Positions 1-7,246 of a stretch of DNA of 13,246 nt are shown in pieces. The stretch is from the NCBI GenBank assembly GCA_026387845.1, contig JAPLKX010000629.1, forward strand, positions 1 through 13,246, written 5' to 3'. This stretch comes from Candidatus Hydrogenedentota bacterium (GTDB lineage Bacteria; Hydrogenedentota; Hydrogenedentia; Hydrogenedentales; SLHB01). The first letter of the stretch is position 1. Each line of letters opens with the position of its first letter. Under the pieces are notes generated by a model, which saw only the letters and a program-made list of their open reading frames with translations, ran no database searches and was not told the DNA's origin. The translations under genes were made by a program, and so were the position numbers.

Positions 1-1908
1 GCGGCCGGCTACGGCGATATGGCGCTGGCGGTGCTTGACGGCAAAGCAAGCGGATCGGCGGATTGGCCGGCGCCCGACGCGGCGTATGAGATATTCCTGA
101 AAAACAGGACATTGCGCGGGCCTCGAAAGGCCGGGCCATCCAAAGACGGGGAAACGGTTGCGGGCGCGGTTGGGAGCTCGCTCGAGTTGGCGCCGGGGCA
201 ATCGGAACGGGTGACGTTTGTTCTCGGTTGGCACTTCCCGAACGTGATGCACGGCAACATCAAGGAGAAGTGGAATCCGACGGGCAACATGTACGCGAAC
301 TGGTATGCGGACGCGGGTGCGGTGGTCGCAGACGTGGTGAAGCGGCTTGATCATCTGACCGACGACACGCGCGCGTATCACGACACGATGTATGAATCGA
401 ATCTCCCGCATTACCTGCTCGACCGCGTCACCTCGCAGATGGCGGTCCTGCGGTCGCCGACGTGTTTCTGGGCGAAGGACGGGTATTTCGGCGGCTGGGA
501 AGGGTGCAACCCGGGGGAAGGCTGCTGCCACGGCAACTGCGGCCACGTTTGGCAGTACGCGCAATCGCACGCGCGGATGTTCCCGGAGATAGGGCGGCGG
601 ATGCGCGAGGAAGCGCTGTCGGTGCAGGAGCCGGACGGGGCGCTGCCGTTCCGCCAGCCGAAATTTATCAAGGCGGTAGACGCCCAGTGCGGCGAGATTT
701 TGGCGGTGTACCGCGAACACCTGCTGAGTGCTGACGCCGAATGGCTGAAACCGCAGTGGCCGCGCGTCAAAGAGGCGATGGAGTATACGATCGCCACGTG
801 GGACGCGGACGAGAACGGGGCGTTGTCGGGCGTGCAGCATAACACACTGGATGTGAACGTGAGCGGGAGCACGTCGTGGCTTGGAACGATGTACGTAGCG
901 GCGCTGCGGGCTTCGGCGGCGATGGCGGGGTTGCAGGGCGATGCGGGCGCGCAGGCTCGGTTCAGTGGTTTGGCGGATGCGGGCGCGAAGCTCCAGAACG
1001 AGACGCTGTACAACGGCGAGTACTATATTCAGATCCAGGATGCGGCCCCGCAACAAGATTACGGGACCGGTTGCAGTATTGACCAGGTGCTGGGCCAGTG
1101 GTGGGCGAACCAGCTTGACTTGGGCTGGATCTATCCGGCGGACCGGGTGCAGTCGGCGATGCGGGCGCTGATCAAGTACAACTTCCACGATAATTTCCGG
1201 GGCATTGTGCAGGCGCCGCGCAAGTTCGTACACGACGACGATGCGGCCCTGCAAATGATCCAGTGGCCGAAAGAGACGGATCGCCCACAGCCGTTCACGC
1301 TGTACGCGGACGAAGCGTGGACGGGCACGGAGTATTCTGCGGCGGCGGCGATGATGCAGGCGGGTATGATGAACGAGGGCCTGATGATCGTGAAGGCGGC
1401 GTACGACCGGTATGACGGCCGGATGCGCACCGGCCTGACGGGGGGCAGCTACACGTCGTGGGGGCACAGCGGCAGCCCGTTCATCGACGAGGAGTGCGGG
1501 AAGTTTTACGCGCGCGCCATGAGCGTGTGGTCGCTGCTGCTGGCGGCGCAGGGTTTCTCGTACGACGGTCCGGCGGGCCGGATCGGGTTTGCGCCGGTGT
1601 GGCGGCCGGAGGACCACGTCTCGATGTTCACGGCCGCGGAAGGATACGGGCTGTTCATCCAGAAACAGGACGCGGCCGCGCAGACAGACCGGATCGAGAT
1701 GAGGCGCGGCACGTTGACACTGGCGCAGCTTGTGTTCGAGACGCCGGAAGGAAAGGCGCCGGCCGAGGTGACGGTGAAACTTGACTCGGGCAAGGAAGTC
1801 GGAGCAATTCTGGCGCCCGCCGCGGGCGCACGAAAAGTTGTGGTGCGGTTGAGGACGCCGGTGGTGCTGAAACAGGGCGATGCGTTAGAAATTACGACGA
1901 CGTTTTAA
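1..1908 (+). CDS. GH116-type (DUF608) glycosidase, C-terminal part, open at left edge
   Basis: Family GH116 comprises GBA2-like beta-glucosidases, glucosylceramidases and beta-xylosidases. Frame 1 is open from base 1, so the ATG at 19 is internal and the true start lies outside the window; 635 residues are visible. The first ~85 fit the end of the family's N-terminal beta-sandwich (GYGDMALAV near residue 4, VLGWHFPN near 75). The rest is the (alpha/alpha)6 catalytic barrel: a Cys-rich CHGNCGHVWQYAQ stretch, QEPDGALPFRQ, QHNTLDVNVSG (~279-289), SIDQVLGQWWANQL, and DEAWTGTEY (Asp437, bases 1309-1311). That Asp fits the family acid/base (Asp677 in GBA2, Asp593 in TxGH116). Where family members carry the nucleophile Glu (DxDGxxE before the Q-x-N-T-x-D block) this protein has Ser276 (bases 826-828), so its mechanism or activity may differ. 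The family call is firm; the substrate is unknown. Cell location cannot be judged without the N-terminus. Confidence 0.9.
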   Translation, partial: AAGYGDMALAVLDGKASGSADWPAPDAAYEIFLKNRTLRGPRKAGPSKDGETVAGAVGSSLELAPGQSERVTFVLGWHFPNVMHGNIKEKWNPTGNMYANWYADAGAVVADVVKRLDHLTDDTRAYHDTMYESNLPHYLLDRVTSQMAVLRSPTCFWAKDGYFGGWEGCNPGEGCCHGNCGHVWQYAQSHARMFPEIGRRMREEALSVQEPDGALPFRQPKFIKAVDAQCGEILAVYREHLLSADAEWLKPQWPRVKEAMEYTIATWDADENGALSGVQHNTLDVNVSGSTSWLGTMYVAALRASAAMAGLQGDAGAQARFSGLADAGAKLQNETLYNGEYYIQIQDAAPQQDYGTGCSIDQVLGQWWANQLDLGWIYPADRVQSAMRALIKYNFHDNFRGIVQAPRKFVHDDDAALQMIQWPKETDRPQPFTLYADEAWTGTEYSAAAAMMQAGMMNEGLMIVKAAYDRYDGRMRTGLTGGSYTSWGHSGSPFIDEECGKFYARAMSVWSLLLAAQGFSYDGPAGRIGFAPVWRPEDHVSMFTAAEGYGLFIQKQDAAAQTDRIEMRRGTLTLAQLVFETPEGKAPAEVTVKLDSGKEVGAILAPAAGARKVVVRLRTPVVLKQGDALEITTTF

Positions 1909-1943
1909 AAAGCGCAGGCGGGACGCCCCCACCACAATTTCAA

Positions 1944-2013
1944 TTCTCCGTGTTCTCCGTGAACTCCGTGGTAGATCTCATTAAACCACGGAGGGCACGG
2001 AGAACACGGAGAA
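1944..2013. repeat. Long imperfect inverted repeat made of 9-nt CTCCGTG units
   Basis: Left arm 1944-1972 and right arm 1985-2013 are 29 nt each and pair with two mismatches around a 12-nt loop (1973-1984). The left arm is itself three near-identical 9-mers: TTCTCCGTG twice, then AACTCCGTG. The stem is long and strong and lies 36 nt after the GH116 stop codon, so it could act as a transcription terminator or mRNA stabiliser for that gene. There is no downstream T-tract. From memory, similar CCACGGAG/CACGGAG palindromes are dispersed in several environmental bacterial genomes, so a REP/MITE-like element is the likelier reading; copy number cannot be tested here. Confidence 0.8.
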
Positions 2014-2035
2014 ACTACATAGAGGGAGACGCGGG

Positions 2036-2503
2036 ATGAGTCGGCTTTGTTTAGTCACAGTACCTCCACTGGTTGTTTTGGCGCTGCCGACGATAGCGGG
2101 TGAGAACATTGCGCTGAACGAGCCGCGCGAGCCCGAGCACGACGCGACGATCGCAGCATGGGCGCGGGTGATCCGCGTGTCGGGCACGGGCATCAAGGTG
2201 CGGGAAGACCCGATCCATGAGGATCCGGCGAAGGCGAGCCGGGAGATGCTTTCCGGAATAGGGCCGTTGCGGAATAATGTTGGCTTGACGAGACTTCCTT
2301 GGCCCATTATTTGGAAGGGTCCCGCTTATGAAGCAGGATCAGTTCGGGATAGGGGTGGTAGGCTGCGGCGGGTTTGGGCTGTTTGCGCTGCAACTGTTCA
2401 CGCAACACCCGCAGGTGAAGCTGGTGGGGTTGGCGAACACACACCGGGAAGCGGCGTATGCGGCGGCGAAGCGGTTCCATATTCCGGATCCGGTCGAGCT
2501 TGA
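2036..2503 (+). pseudogene. Decayed or truncated secreted-protein gene start, unidentified
   Basis: An ATG at 2036 follows a good ribosome-binding site (AGAGGGAG, 2021-2028). It opens with a plausible Sec signal peptide: MSR, a hydrophobic run to about residue 19, then a possible cleavage before ENIALNEP. Codons are GC-ending and gene-like to about 2255. After that (from about MLSGIG) codon use becomes random, and the frame runs unbroken through the start of the well-supported dehydrogenase at 2328, ending at 2503 in its shadow. The 176-nt overlap is not credible as two real genes. I read it as the 5' remnant of a secreted protein whose remainder was deleted, leaving the dehydrogenase's upstream region behind. 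I recognise no domain in residues 20-75. It could instead be a short intact peptide gene with an unusual overlap. Confidence 0.4.
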
Positions 2504-3443
2504 TGAACTGCTGTCGTGGGACAGCGTGGATATTGTCTACATAGCGACGCCGCCGTTTTTGCATCATCCGCAGGCGATGTCGGCGCTGCGCGCGAACAAG
2601 CACGTGATTTGCGAGAAACCGCTGGCGCTCGATCTCGAGCAGGCGGACGAGATGATGGGCTTGGCGCGGGATCGCAACCTGCTGCTTGTCGCCAACCTGA
2701 TGCAGCGTTACAACCCGCTCTACGACACCGTAAAACAACTCGTCGACTCCCATGTGCTCGGCGATCTGCTGCATGGGTATTTCGAAAACTACGCCAGCGA
2801 TGAAAACCTGCCGCATGACCACTGGTTCTGGGATCGGTCGAAAAGCGGGGGCATTTTTGTCGAGCACGGGGTGCATTTTTTCGACATGTTCAACGGCTGG
2901 CTTGGTGAGGGGAAGGTGGAATCGGCACAGGCGGCGACGCGGCCGGGCGCGCCGGAAATCGAAGACCAGGTGCAATGCACGGTGCGGTACGGGGACTCGG
3001 TGCTGGTGAATTTTTATCACGGGTTCACGCAGCCGGGGCGGCTTGACCGGCAGGAGTTGCGGCTGCTGTTCGAGCGGGGCGACGTGACGCTGCACGAGTG
3101 GGTGCCGACGAGCGCGAGGATTGTGGCGGTGGCCGACGAGGAACAAACGCGGACGCTGATGGACCTGTTTCCAAATGCGCGGCTTGATATCACGACCGGG
3201 TATTCGCCGAAAGATCGGGCGGCGCGGGCCCGGGGAAAACCGCTCGACATTTACCAGATGATCGAGATCCACGCGGGCGAGGCCAGAAAGAAGATGCACG
3301 TGTATGGGGATTTGTTGCGCGAACTGATCGACGATCAGGTCAAATGGATCTGCGACCGGTCGCGTGTCCGGCGTATCTCCGGCGAGAATGGGCGGAGTTC
3401 GCTGGAGATGGCGTGCGCCGCGGACGCACTCGCGCGGCGGTAG
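2328..3443 (+). CDS. Gfo/Idh/MocA-family NAD(P)-dependent sugar oxidoreductase
   Basis: A 371-residue cytoplasmic protein of the usual family length, with no signal peptide. The N-terminal Rossmann fold begins at once, with nucleotide-binding GVVGCGGFG (9-17) and ATPPFLHH (73-80). The family signature CEKPLAL follows (95-101), where the Lys of EKP contacts cofactor and substrate. The C-terminal alpha/beta domain carries GGIFVEHGVHFFDM (174-187), whose His183/Asp186 pair matches the G-x-H-x-x-D catalytic pattern. Members oxidise or reduce sugar hydroxyls (inositol, glucose-fructose, N-acetylhexosamine and others); the substrate here is not predictable. The start at 2328 is chosen because GGAAGGG (2313-2319) sits 8 nt upstream. 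The GH130 gene begins 12 nt after its stop, so the two are probably co-transcribed and act on the same released sugar. Confidence 0.93.
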   Translation: MKQDQFGIGVVGCGGFGLFALQLFTQHPQVKLVGLANTHREAAYAAAKRFHIPDPVELDELLSWDSVDIVYIATPPFLHHPQAMSALRANKHVICEKPLALDLEQADEMMGLARDRNLLLVANLMQRYNPLYDTVKQLVDSHVLGDLLHGYFENYASDENLPHDHWFWDRSKSGGIFVEHGVHFFDMFNGWLGEGKVESAQAATRPGAPEIEDQVQCTVRYGDSVLVNFYHGFTQPGRLDRQELRLLFERGDVTLHEWVPTSARIVAVADEEQTRTLMDLFPNARLDITTGYSPKDRAARARGKPLDIYQMIEIHAGEARKKMHVYGDLLRELIDDQVKWICDRSRVRRISGENGRSSLEMACAADALARR

Positions 3444-3455
3444 CGGAGAGCTGGG

Positions 3456-4514
3456 ATGCTTCAGCGTCTTTTCACCAAATGCCTGATCAGCCCGAAAGAT
3501 ATTGAGCCGTCGGCGGCGGGATTCGAGGTGGTGAGCACGTTTAATCCGGGCGTGATCGAGCGGGACGGAGAGGTGACGCTGCTGGTGCGTGTGGCGGAGC
3601 GGCCGGTCGAGGAGCGTGCGGGTTGGGTGTGCTCGCCGCGATACGCGCCGGGCGAAGGGCTCGTGGTGGACTGGTTTGAGGCGGACGGCGTTGTGTTCCA
3701 GGACCCTCGTGCGTTCGAGTCCAGGGAGACTGGCAATGTCCGCCTCACATTTATTTCTCATCTGCGGGTGTTCCGCAGCGTGGACGGGCATTCGGCGGAG
3801 GCAGGGGACGGGCGGTTTGCGCCAGCGGCCGAGGAAGAGGAGTACGGGGTCGAGGACGCGCGGATCACGCGGCTGGGCGAGACGTTTTATTTCACGTACG
3901 TAGCGGTGTCTCGTCACGGTGCGTGTACGGCGCTGGCATCGACAAAAGATTTCCAAACATTCACGCGGCATGGGGTGATTTTTCCGTCGGAAAACAAGGA
4001 TGTGCTCCTGTTTCCGGAGAAGCTGGGCGGCGATTACGTTGCGCTGCACCGGCCCAACCCGCGTTACCAGTTTTCACCGCCCGAAATGTGGCTGGCGAAG
4101 TCGCCGGACCTGATCCACTGGGGGCGTCACGCGGTGTTGCACGCGGGGCAGTCGCCGTGGGAGACGGGGCGCATAGGTGGCGGTGCGCCGCCGGTGCGTG
4201 CGCCGGGCGGGTGGCTCGAGATCTACCACGGCAACACGCGGGATCCCGGGGGCGGTGTGGGGCAGTACGTTGCGGGAGCGCTGATGCTGGATGGCGAGAA
4301 CCCGGCGGTTGTCCTCGGGCGGACGCAAGAGCCCATCATGGCGCCGGAGGCGGAGTTCGAGCGGAGCGGGTTTTTAAGCCAGGTGGTGTTCCCAACGGGG
4401 CTGGTGGAGCGGGACGGGGTGTATCAGATTTTTTATGGCGCGGCGGACACCTACACGGGGGTGGTTGAGTTGCGGCGGGATGATGTGCTGGGGGCGATTG
4501 ACGTAATGAGGTAG
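3456..4514 (+). CDS. GH130 beta-mannoside phosphorylase/hydrolase
   Basis: A 352-residue cytoplasmic five-bladed beta-propeller protein of the mannoside-phosphorylase family. Landmarks in order: STFNPGVIE (27-35), YGVEDARIT (130-138), NKDVLLFPEK (180-189), LHRP (197-200), RIGGGAPP (239-246), IYHGNT (256-261), VFPTG (311-315) and FYGAADT (326-332). Asp134 in VEDARI fits the catalytic acid position. Lys181, Arg199 and His258 sit where phosphorylase members hold phosphate, which favours phosphorolysis giving mannose 1-phosphate, but hydrolytic subgroups exist and I cannot align exactly. Residues 109-129 form an acidic insertion before the catalytic motif. A GGAG site (3445-3448) lies 7 nt before the ATG. 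It is the second gene of an operon with the Gfo/Idh/MocA dehydrogenase. With no signal peptide it would act on imported mannosides such as mannosyl-GlcNAc or mannobiose. Confidence 0.93.
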   Translation: MLQRLFTKCLISPKDIEPSAAGFEVVSTFNPGVIERDGEVTLLVRVAERPVEERAGWVCSPRYAPGEGLVVDWFEADGVVFQDPRAFESRETGNVRLTFISHLRVFRSVDGHSAEAGDGRFAPAAEEEEYGVEDARITRLGETFYFTYVAVSRHGACTALASTKDFQTFTRHGVIFPSENKDVLLFPEKLGGDYVALHRPNPRYQFSPPEMWLAKSPDLIHWGRHAVLHAGQSPWETGRIGGGAPPVRAPGGWLEIYHGNTRDPGGGVGQYVAGALMLDGENPAVVLGRTQEPIMAPEAEFERSGFLSQVVFPTGLVERDGVYQIFYGAADTYTGVVELRRDDVLGAIDVMR

Positions 4515-4536
4515 GCGCGGTCGTCTCGCCCGCGCC
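4514..4536 (+). terminator. Possible hairpin after the GH130 gene
   Basis: A perfect 7-bp GC stem (4514-4520 with 4530-4536, GGCGCGG/CCGCGCC) with a 9-nt loop begins on the last base of the GH130 stop codon. There is no T-run after it, so intrinsic termination is doubtful; it may be an mRNA 3'-end stabiliser or chance in GC-rich DNA. The following 4537-4731 contains no gene that I can support. Confidence 0.3.
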
Positions 4537-4731
4537 GTCCAAACCACCGGCTACGATCCTTGGTAAATGCTGCGGCGAACCAATACCTGATGGACCGCTG
4601 CTTGTGTGCTGGGCGGCGCGGGTCGGAGAACGCGGCTGAGAAGCCGGCGCCTACGATTGCGGGACCGCGGGCAAATTGACTTGGCGGGAGGAAAACTTCA
4701 TGCTATCCGGGCCATTTTTGGAGGTGCGTTT

Positions 4732-5193
4732 ATGAAGACTCTATCGCGAACGATAATCTGCTGCGTTCTGGCCGGCTTCATGCTAATTGGGTGTACGCTG
4801 GCGGAGAAAGCGCCCGCGGAAACACAGGGGAAGGGGCGGCTGTTCGGGGTGGTGTTTCAAACGATGAACAACCCGTTTTTCGTAGACCTGAACAATGGGA
4901 TGAAAGACGTCGTCGAGTCGCACGGGGACACGCTGATCACGCTCGATTCGCAGTTCAACAGCCTCAAACAGAAAAACGATATCTCCGACCTGTTGCTGAA
5001 AGGTGTGTCGGCGGTGTTTATCAATCCGGTGAATTGGGAAGGCATTAAAGGCAGCCTGATCCAGGCGCGGGAGAAGAAGGTGCCGTGCATCGTGGTCGAC
5101 GCGCCGGTGAAAGACGCGGAGTTGGTGTTGTGCCAGGTGGCGTCGGACAACATCGAGGCGGGCCGGAGCCGTCGGGCGCGGGGTTTGAATTAA
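4732..5193 (+). pseudogene. Sugar ABC transporter substrate-binding lipoprotein (RbsB type), 3' half deleted
   Basis: An ATG at 4732 follows a strong ribosome-binding site (GGAGGTG, 4720-4726), which rules out upstream in-frame starts. The protein begins with a lipoprotein signal: MKTLSR, a hydrophobic core, and lipobox LIGC with Cys21. Then comes the first lobe of a Peripla_BP_4 ribose/galactose-type binding protein: GVVFQTMNNPFF (ligand-facing turn), SQFNSLKQKNDISDLL, and INPVNW. Homology runs to SDNIEAGR (bases to ~5166), normally mid-protein at the lobe hinge. The frame then leaves the family, adds SRRARGLN and stops at 153 residues, about half the usual ~310. The next bases in another frame are the end of a permease gene, so this is a deletion scar. 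A half-lobe lipoprotein could not bind sugar. A TTGACT at 4676 lacks a good -10 partner, so no promoter is claimed. Confidence 0.88.
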
Positions 5194-5399
5194 ACGCGAT
5201 TGCTGCCGTGGTGGTCGGCGGAACGAGTTTCAGCGGCGGAATCGGCGCCATGCCGGGAACGCTGATCGGGACCGTTATCATCGGCATTCTCGACAAAGGC
5301 CTCAACCAGGCAGGCGTTCATTTCTCGCTGCAGTTCGTCGTGAAAGGCGGCGTGATACTGGGGGCGGTGTTCCTCGATGTGGTGCGGAGAAGGAAGTAG
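5166..5399 (+). pseudogene. Sugar ABC transporter permease (RbsC type), C-terminal fragment only
   Basis: Starting at EPSGAGFELNAIAA (5166) and ending at the TAG at 5397-5399, this frame gives the last 77 residues of a BPD_transp_2 permease of the ribose/xylose class. GFELNAIAAVVVGGTSFSGG is the family's conserved cytoplasmic loop, followed by two membrane segments (GTLIGTVIIGILDKGLN and VVKGGVILGAVFLD) and a basic tail. A full permease has ~310-330 residues, so roughly three quarters is missing, and nothing upstream in this frame resembles it. The frame is offset from the binding-protein fragment, so no functional fusion is made. In intact operons the order is binding protein, ATPase, permease; the gap therefore implies loss of roughly 2.5-3 kb, including an ATPase gene (inference). 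Confidence 0.88.
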
Positions 5400-5430
5400 T
5401 TGCAGCGGCAGGCCTACTCTCGGCGAACTC

Positions 5431-5451
5431 GATCCGACCGATCCGACCGAT
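5431..5451. repeat. Short tandem repeat of GATCCGACC
   Basis: GATCCGACC occurs twice in tandem, followed by a partial third copy (GAT), in the 64-nt gap between two convergent genes (permease remnant and FAD oxidoreductase). CTCGG (5419-5423) and CCGAG (5454-5458) flank it as a 5-bp inverted pair. No convincing bidirectional terminator is present. It may be a fragment of a dispersed repeat or simple slippage. Confidence 0.5.
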
Positions 5452-5463
5452 GACCGAGGGGAC

Positions 5464-7098
5464 CTACTTCCCCAAGACTTGGCCGTCGGCTTTCAGGCGT
5501 TGCGCCAGCTTTTCGTAATCGATCTGCTGGACGGGCAGGTTGTCGTCGATGGCGATAGCCGCGGCGGTGGCGGCGGATTGGCCGAGGATCATGAACACCG
5601 GCTCCATCCGCACCGACCCGTAGGCGATGTGGGTGCACGACACGCAGACGGGGACGAGCAGGTTGGCGCATTCGGATTCTTTGGGAAGCAGGGCGCCGAA
5701 GTCGATTGGGTAAGGGCCGCCGGGGTTGACTTGGACGTCGCCTTCGTTTCGCGCGCAGGCCCGGCCCTGGTCGTCGCGGGCGACATACCGCTGGACGTTG
5801 TGCGAATCCATGTTGTACGAGCCCATACCGACGGGCCGCGGGGTGGGTTTCTGCCGGCGCAGGTGAAGCTCGGTCATGACAGATTCGCCGACCATCCGGC
5901 GGGCTTCGCGCACATAGATCTGGTGCGGCCAGCCGCCGTTGTCGCGGAACTCATCTTTGGCGAGGCCGTACTGGCTCACGTTGTCGCGGACATCCTGGGG
6001 GACGCGCGGGTCGTTGGCCATAAACCAGAAGTAACCTTTTTGGTAGTTCTCGTGCTCGCGGAGGATCTCGCGGCGGCGCTCATAATCGGCCTCGGGATAG
6101 TCGTAGTTCATGCCAATGTCGTCGGTTGAGAACGACCCGTAGTTGTTGGTGTCGGTTTTGTAGTTTGGAATGAAGTCAAACTTGCGCGTCATCCCGCGAT
6201 ACCCGGCGTCGATGTCTCTGGCGAGTAGCTCGTACTGGATCGGGTCGTAGTTATCGGGCTTGGGAAACGGGATGCGGTTTTCAGGAACCGTGGTAAGGCA
6301 GACGCGGTAGTTGTAGGCCTGGACGCGGTTGTCGGCCTCGCCGTCTACGCCGGGGCCGCCGTCGTGGATGCGCGGCAACAGGCCGCTGGCCGGGTCGCCG
6401 GAGACGACGTAGGGGTCGACACGATGCTCGAACTGGTGGCTCGTGGCGTTGGCCGTCTGTACGCCGTTGAGTGTCTCGCCGTACTCGGCGTTCGACTCGC
6501 GGCCTACTCTGTAAGTCACCCCACCCGCCGCCATCAGGTCGCCTTCGTAGGTGGCGTCGATGAACACTTTCCCGCGGAACTCTTTGCCGGACAGCGTGGT
6601 GATTGACTCGATCCGGTTTGCGTTCTTGCGGACACCGCTGTTGCGGTCGAGCCACTCGTCGCGGAGCACGGGGATGTCGAACTCGCGCACGATGTCTTCA
6701 AACACTTCCTCGGCCACGTGCGGCTCGAAAACCCACATGGTACGCTCGTTGCCGTCGATAGCGGGCGCGCCCTGGCCCTTGTCGCCGAACTCATCGCGTT
6801 TCTGCCACGGCCAGGCGGAGTCGGGGACATATTTTTGCCAAATGCGGTGATAGAAACTTCGGGCGAGGCCGCCGATGACGGTTTTGTCGCCGGAGTCGGT
6901 CCATCCGAGGCCGCCGCTGGTGAGCCCGCCGAGGTGTTTGTCGGGCGATACGACGATGACCGATTTTCCCATCTGGCGTGCCTGGACGGCGGAGACGACG
7001 GCCGCCGACGTGCCGCCGTAGACGACGATGTCATAAGTCGTCTCGGCCGCGCCGGCTTCGGCGGAGATAAGCATTGCGATAATCAGCGGTTTCAGCAT
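5464..7098 (-). CDS. Exported FAD-dependent oxidoreductase (FAD_oxidored family)
   Basis: A 544-residue protein of the PF12831 FAD-dependent oxidoreductase family, often seen beside polysaccharide-degrading genes. A short Sec signal peptide (MLKPLIIAMLISAEAGA, ~1-17) suggests periplasmic location. The dinucleotide-binding motif is the family variant YGGTSAAVVSAVQA (27-40) in place of GxGxxG, ending at Asp53, followed by HLGGLTSGGLG (55-65), and FIDATYEGDLMAAGGVTYRVG further on, which contacts the flavin. Near the C-terminus VSCTHIAYGSVRMEPVFMILGQSAATAAAIA is the FAD-closing segment, shown here only to place it: key words are THIAYGS and GQSAATAA. The substrate is unknown; relatives are linked to sugar or alcohol oxidation without proof. 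The ATG at 7098 has a GGGAGA site on the reverse strand (complement of 7103-7110) and a good promoter (7130-7159). It converges on the broken sugar-importer genes and diverges from the SDR gene. Confidence 0.92.
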   Translation of the reverse strand: MLKPLIIAMLISAEAGAAETTYDIVVYGGTSAAVVSAVQARQMGKSVIVVSPDKHLGGLTSGGLGWTDSGDKTVIGGLARSFYHRIWQKYVPDSAWPWQKRDEFGDKGQGAPAIDGNERTMWVFEPHVAEEVFEDIVREFDIPVLRDEWLDRNSGVRKNANRIESITTLSGKEFRGKVFIDATYEGDLMAAGGVTYRVGRESNAEYGETLNGVQTANATSHQFEHRVDPYVVSGDPASGLLPRIHDGGPGVDGEADNRVQAYNYRVCLTTVPENRIPFPKPDNYDPIQYELLARDIDAGYRGMTRKFDFIPNYKTDTNNYGSFSTDDIGMNYDYPEADYERRREILREHENYQKGYFWFMANDPRVPQDVRDNVSQYGLAKDEFRDNGGWPHQIYVREARRMVGESVMTELHLRRQKPTPRPVGMGSYNMDSHNVQRYVARDDQGRACARNEGDVQVNPGGPYPIDFGALLPKESECANLLVPVCVSCTHIAYGSVRMEPVFMILGQSAATAAAIAIDDNLPVQQIDYEKLAQRLKADGQVLGK

Positions 7099-7129
7099 CG
7101 TATCTCTCCCTTTTCGCCCGGCTGTGTCA

Positions 7130-7159
7130 AGTATACGTTTGGCGGGTTCCGATTGTCAC
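7130..7159 (-). promoter_or_regulatory. Sigma70-like promoter for the FAD oxidoreductase
   Basis: On the reverse strand, -35 GTGACA (7154-7159) and -10 TATACT (7130-7135) each match the consensus at 5 of 6 positions, with an 18-nt spacer. This would start transcription near 7123, giving a leader of about 25 nt with its ribosome-binding site at 7103-7110. It lies in the 148-nt divergent region (7099-7246). For the opposite gene only a lone -10-like TAAAAT (7210-7215) is visible. Confidence 0.5.
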
Positions 7160-7246
7160 CACTCCCGCTTGGCCAACCCCATAAATGGTGCGATTGGATT
7201 CCGTTGCTGTAAAATGGCCTCTGAACCTTCCATGGGAGGCTGAACG

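Noticed and set aside
1917..1927. Small GGCG/CGCC hairpin after the GH116 stop
   Set aside because: Only 4 bp of stem with no T-tract; expected by chance at this GC content.
2285..2313. TTGACG with a possible -10 upstream of the dehydrogenase
   Set aside because: CATTAT is only 14 nt away and the hexamer at 17 nt (TTATTT) matches poorly, so no promoter is claimed.
2307..4049. Long open frame on the minus strand (580 codons)
   Set aside because: It is antisense to the Gfo/Idh/MocA and GH130 genes, Arg/His/Pro-rich with no domain, and a normal by-product of GC-rich codon use.
4606..4731. Upstream in-frame start extending the binding-protein fragment
   Set aside because: It would place ~42 Arg-rich residues ahead of a textbook lipoprotein signal; the strong ribosome-binding site at 4720-4726 selects 4732.
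5085..5165. GTG start making the permease fragment a separate gene
   Set aside because: The first ~27 codons are the out-of-frame binding-protein sequence; permease similarity begins only at 5166.
5377..6129. Plus-strand open frame of 250 codons with Val/Ala-rich content
   Set aside because: Antisense to the FAD oxidoreductase, whose motifs and signal peptide are clear; no ribosome-binding site or family match.
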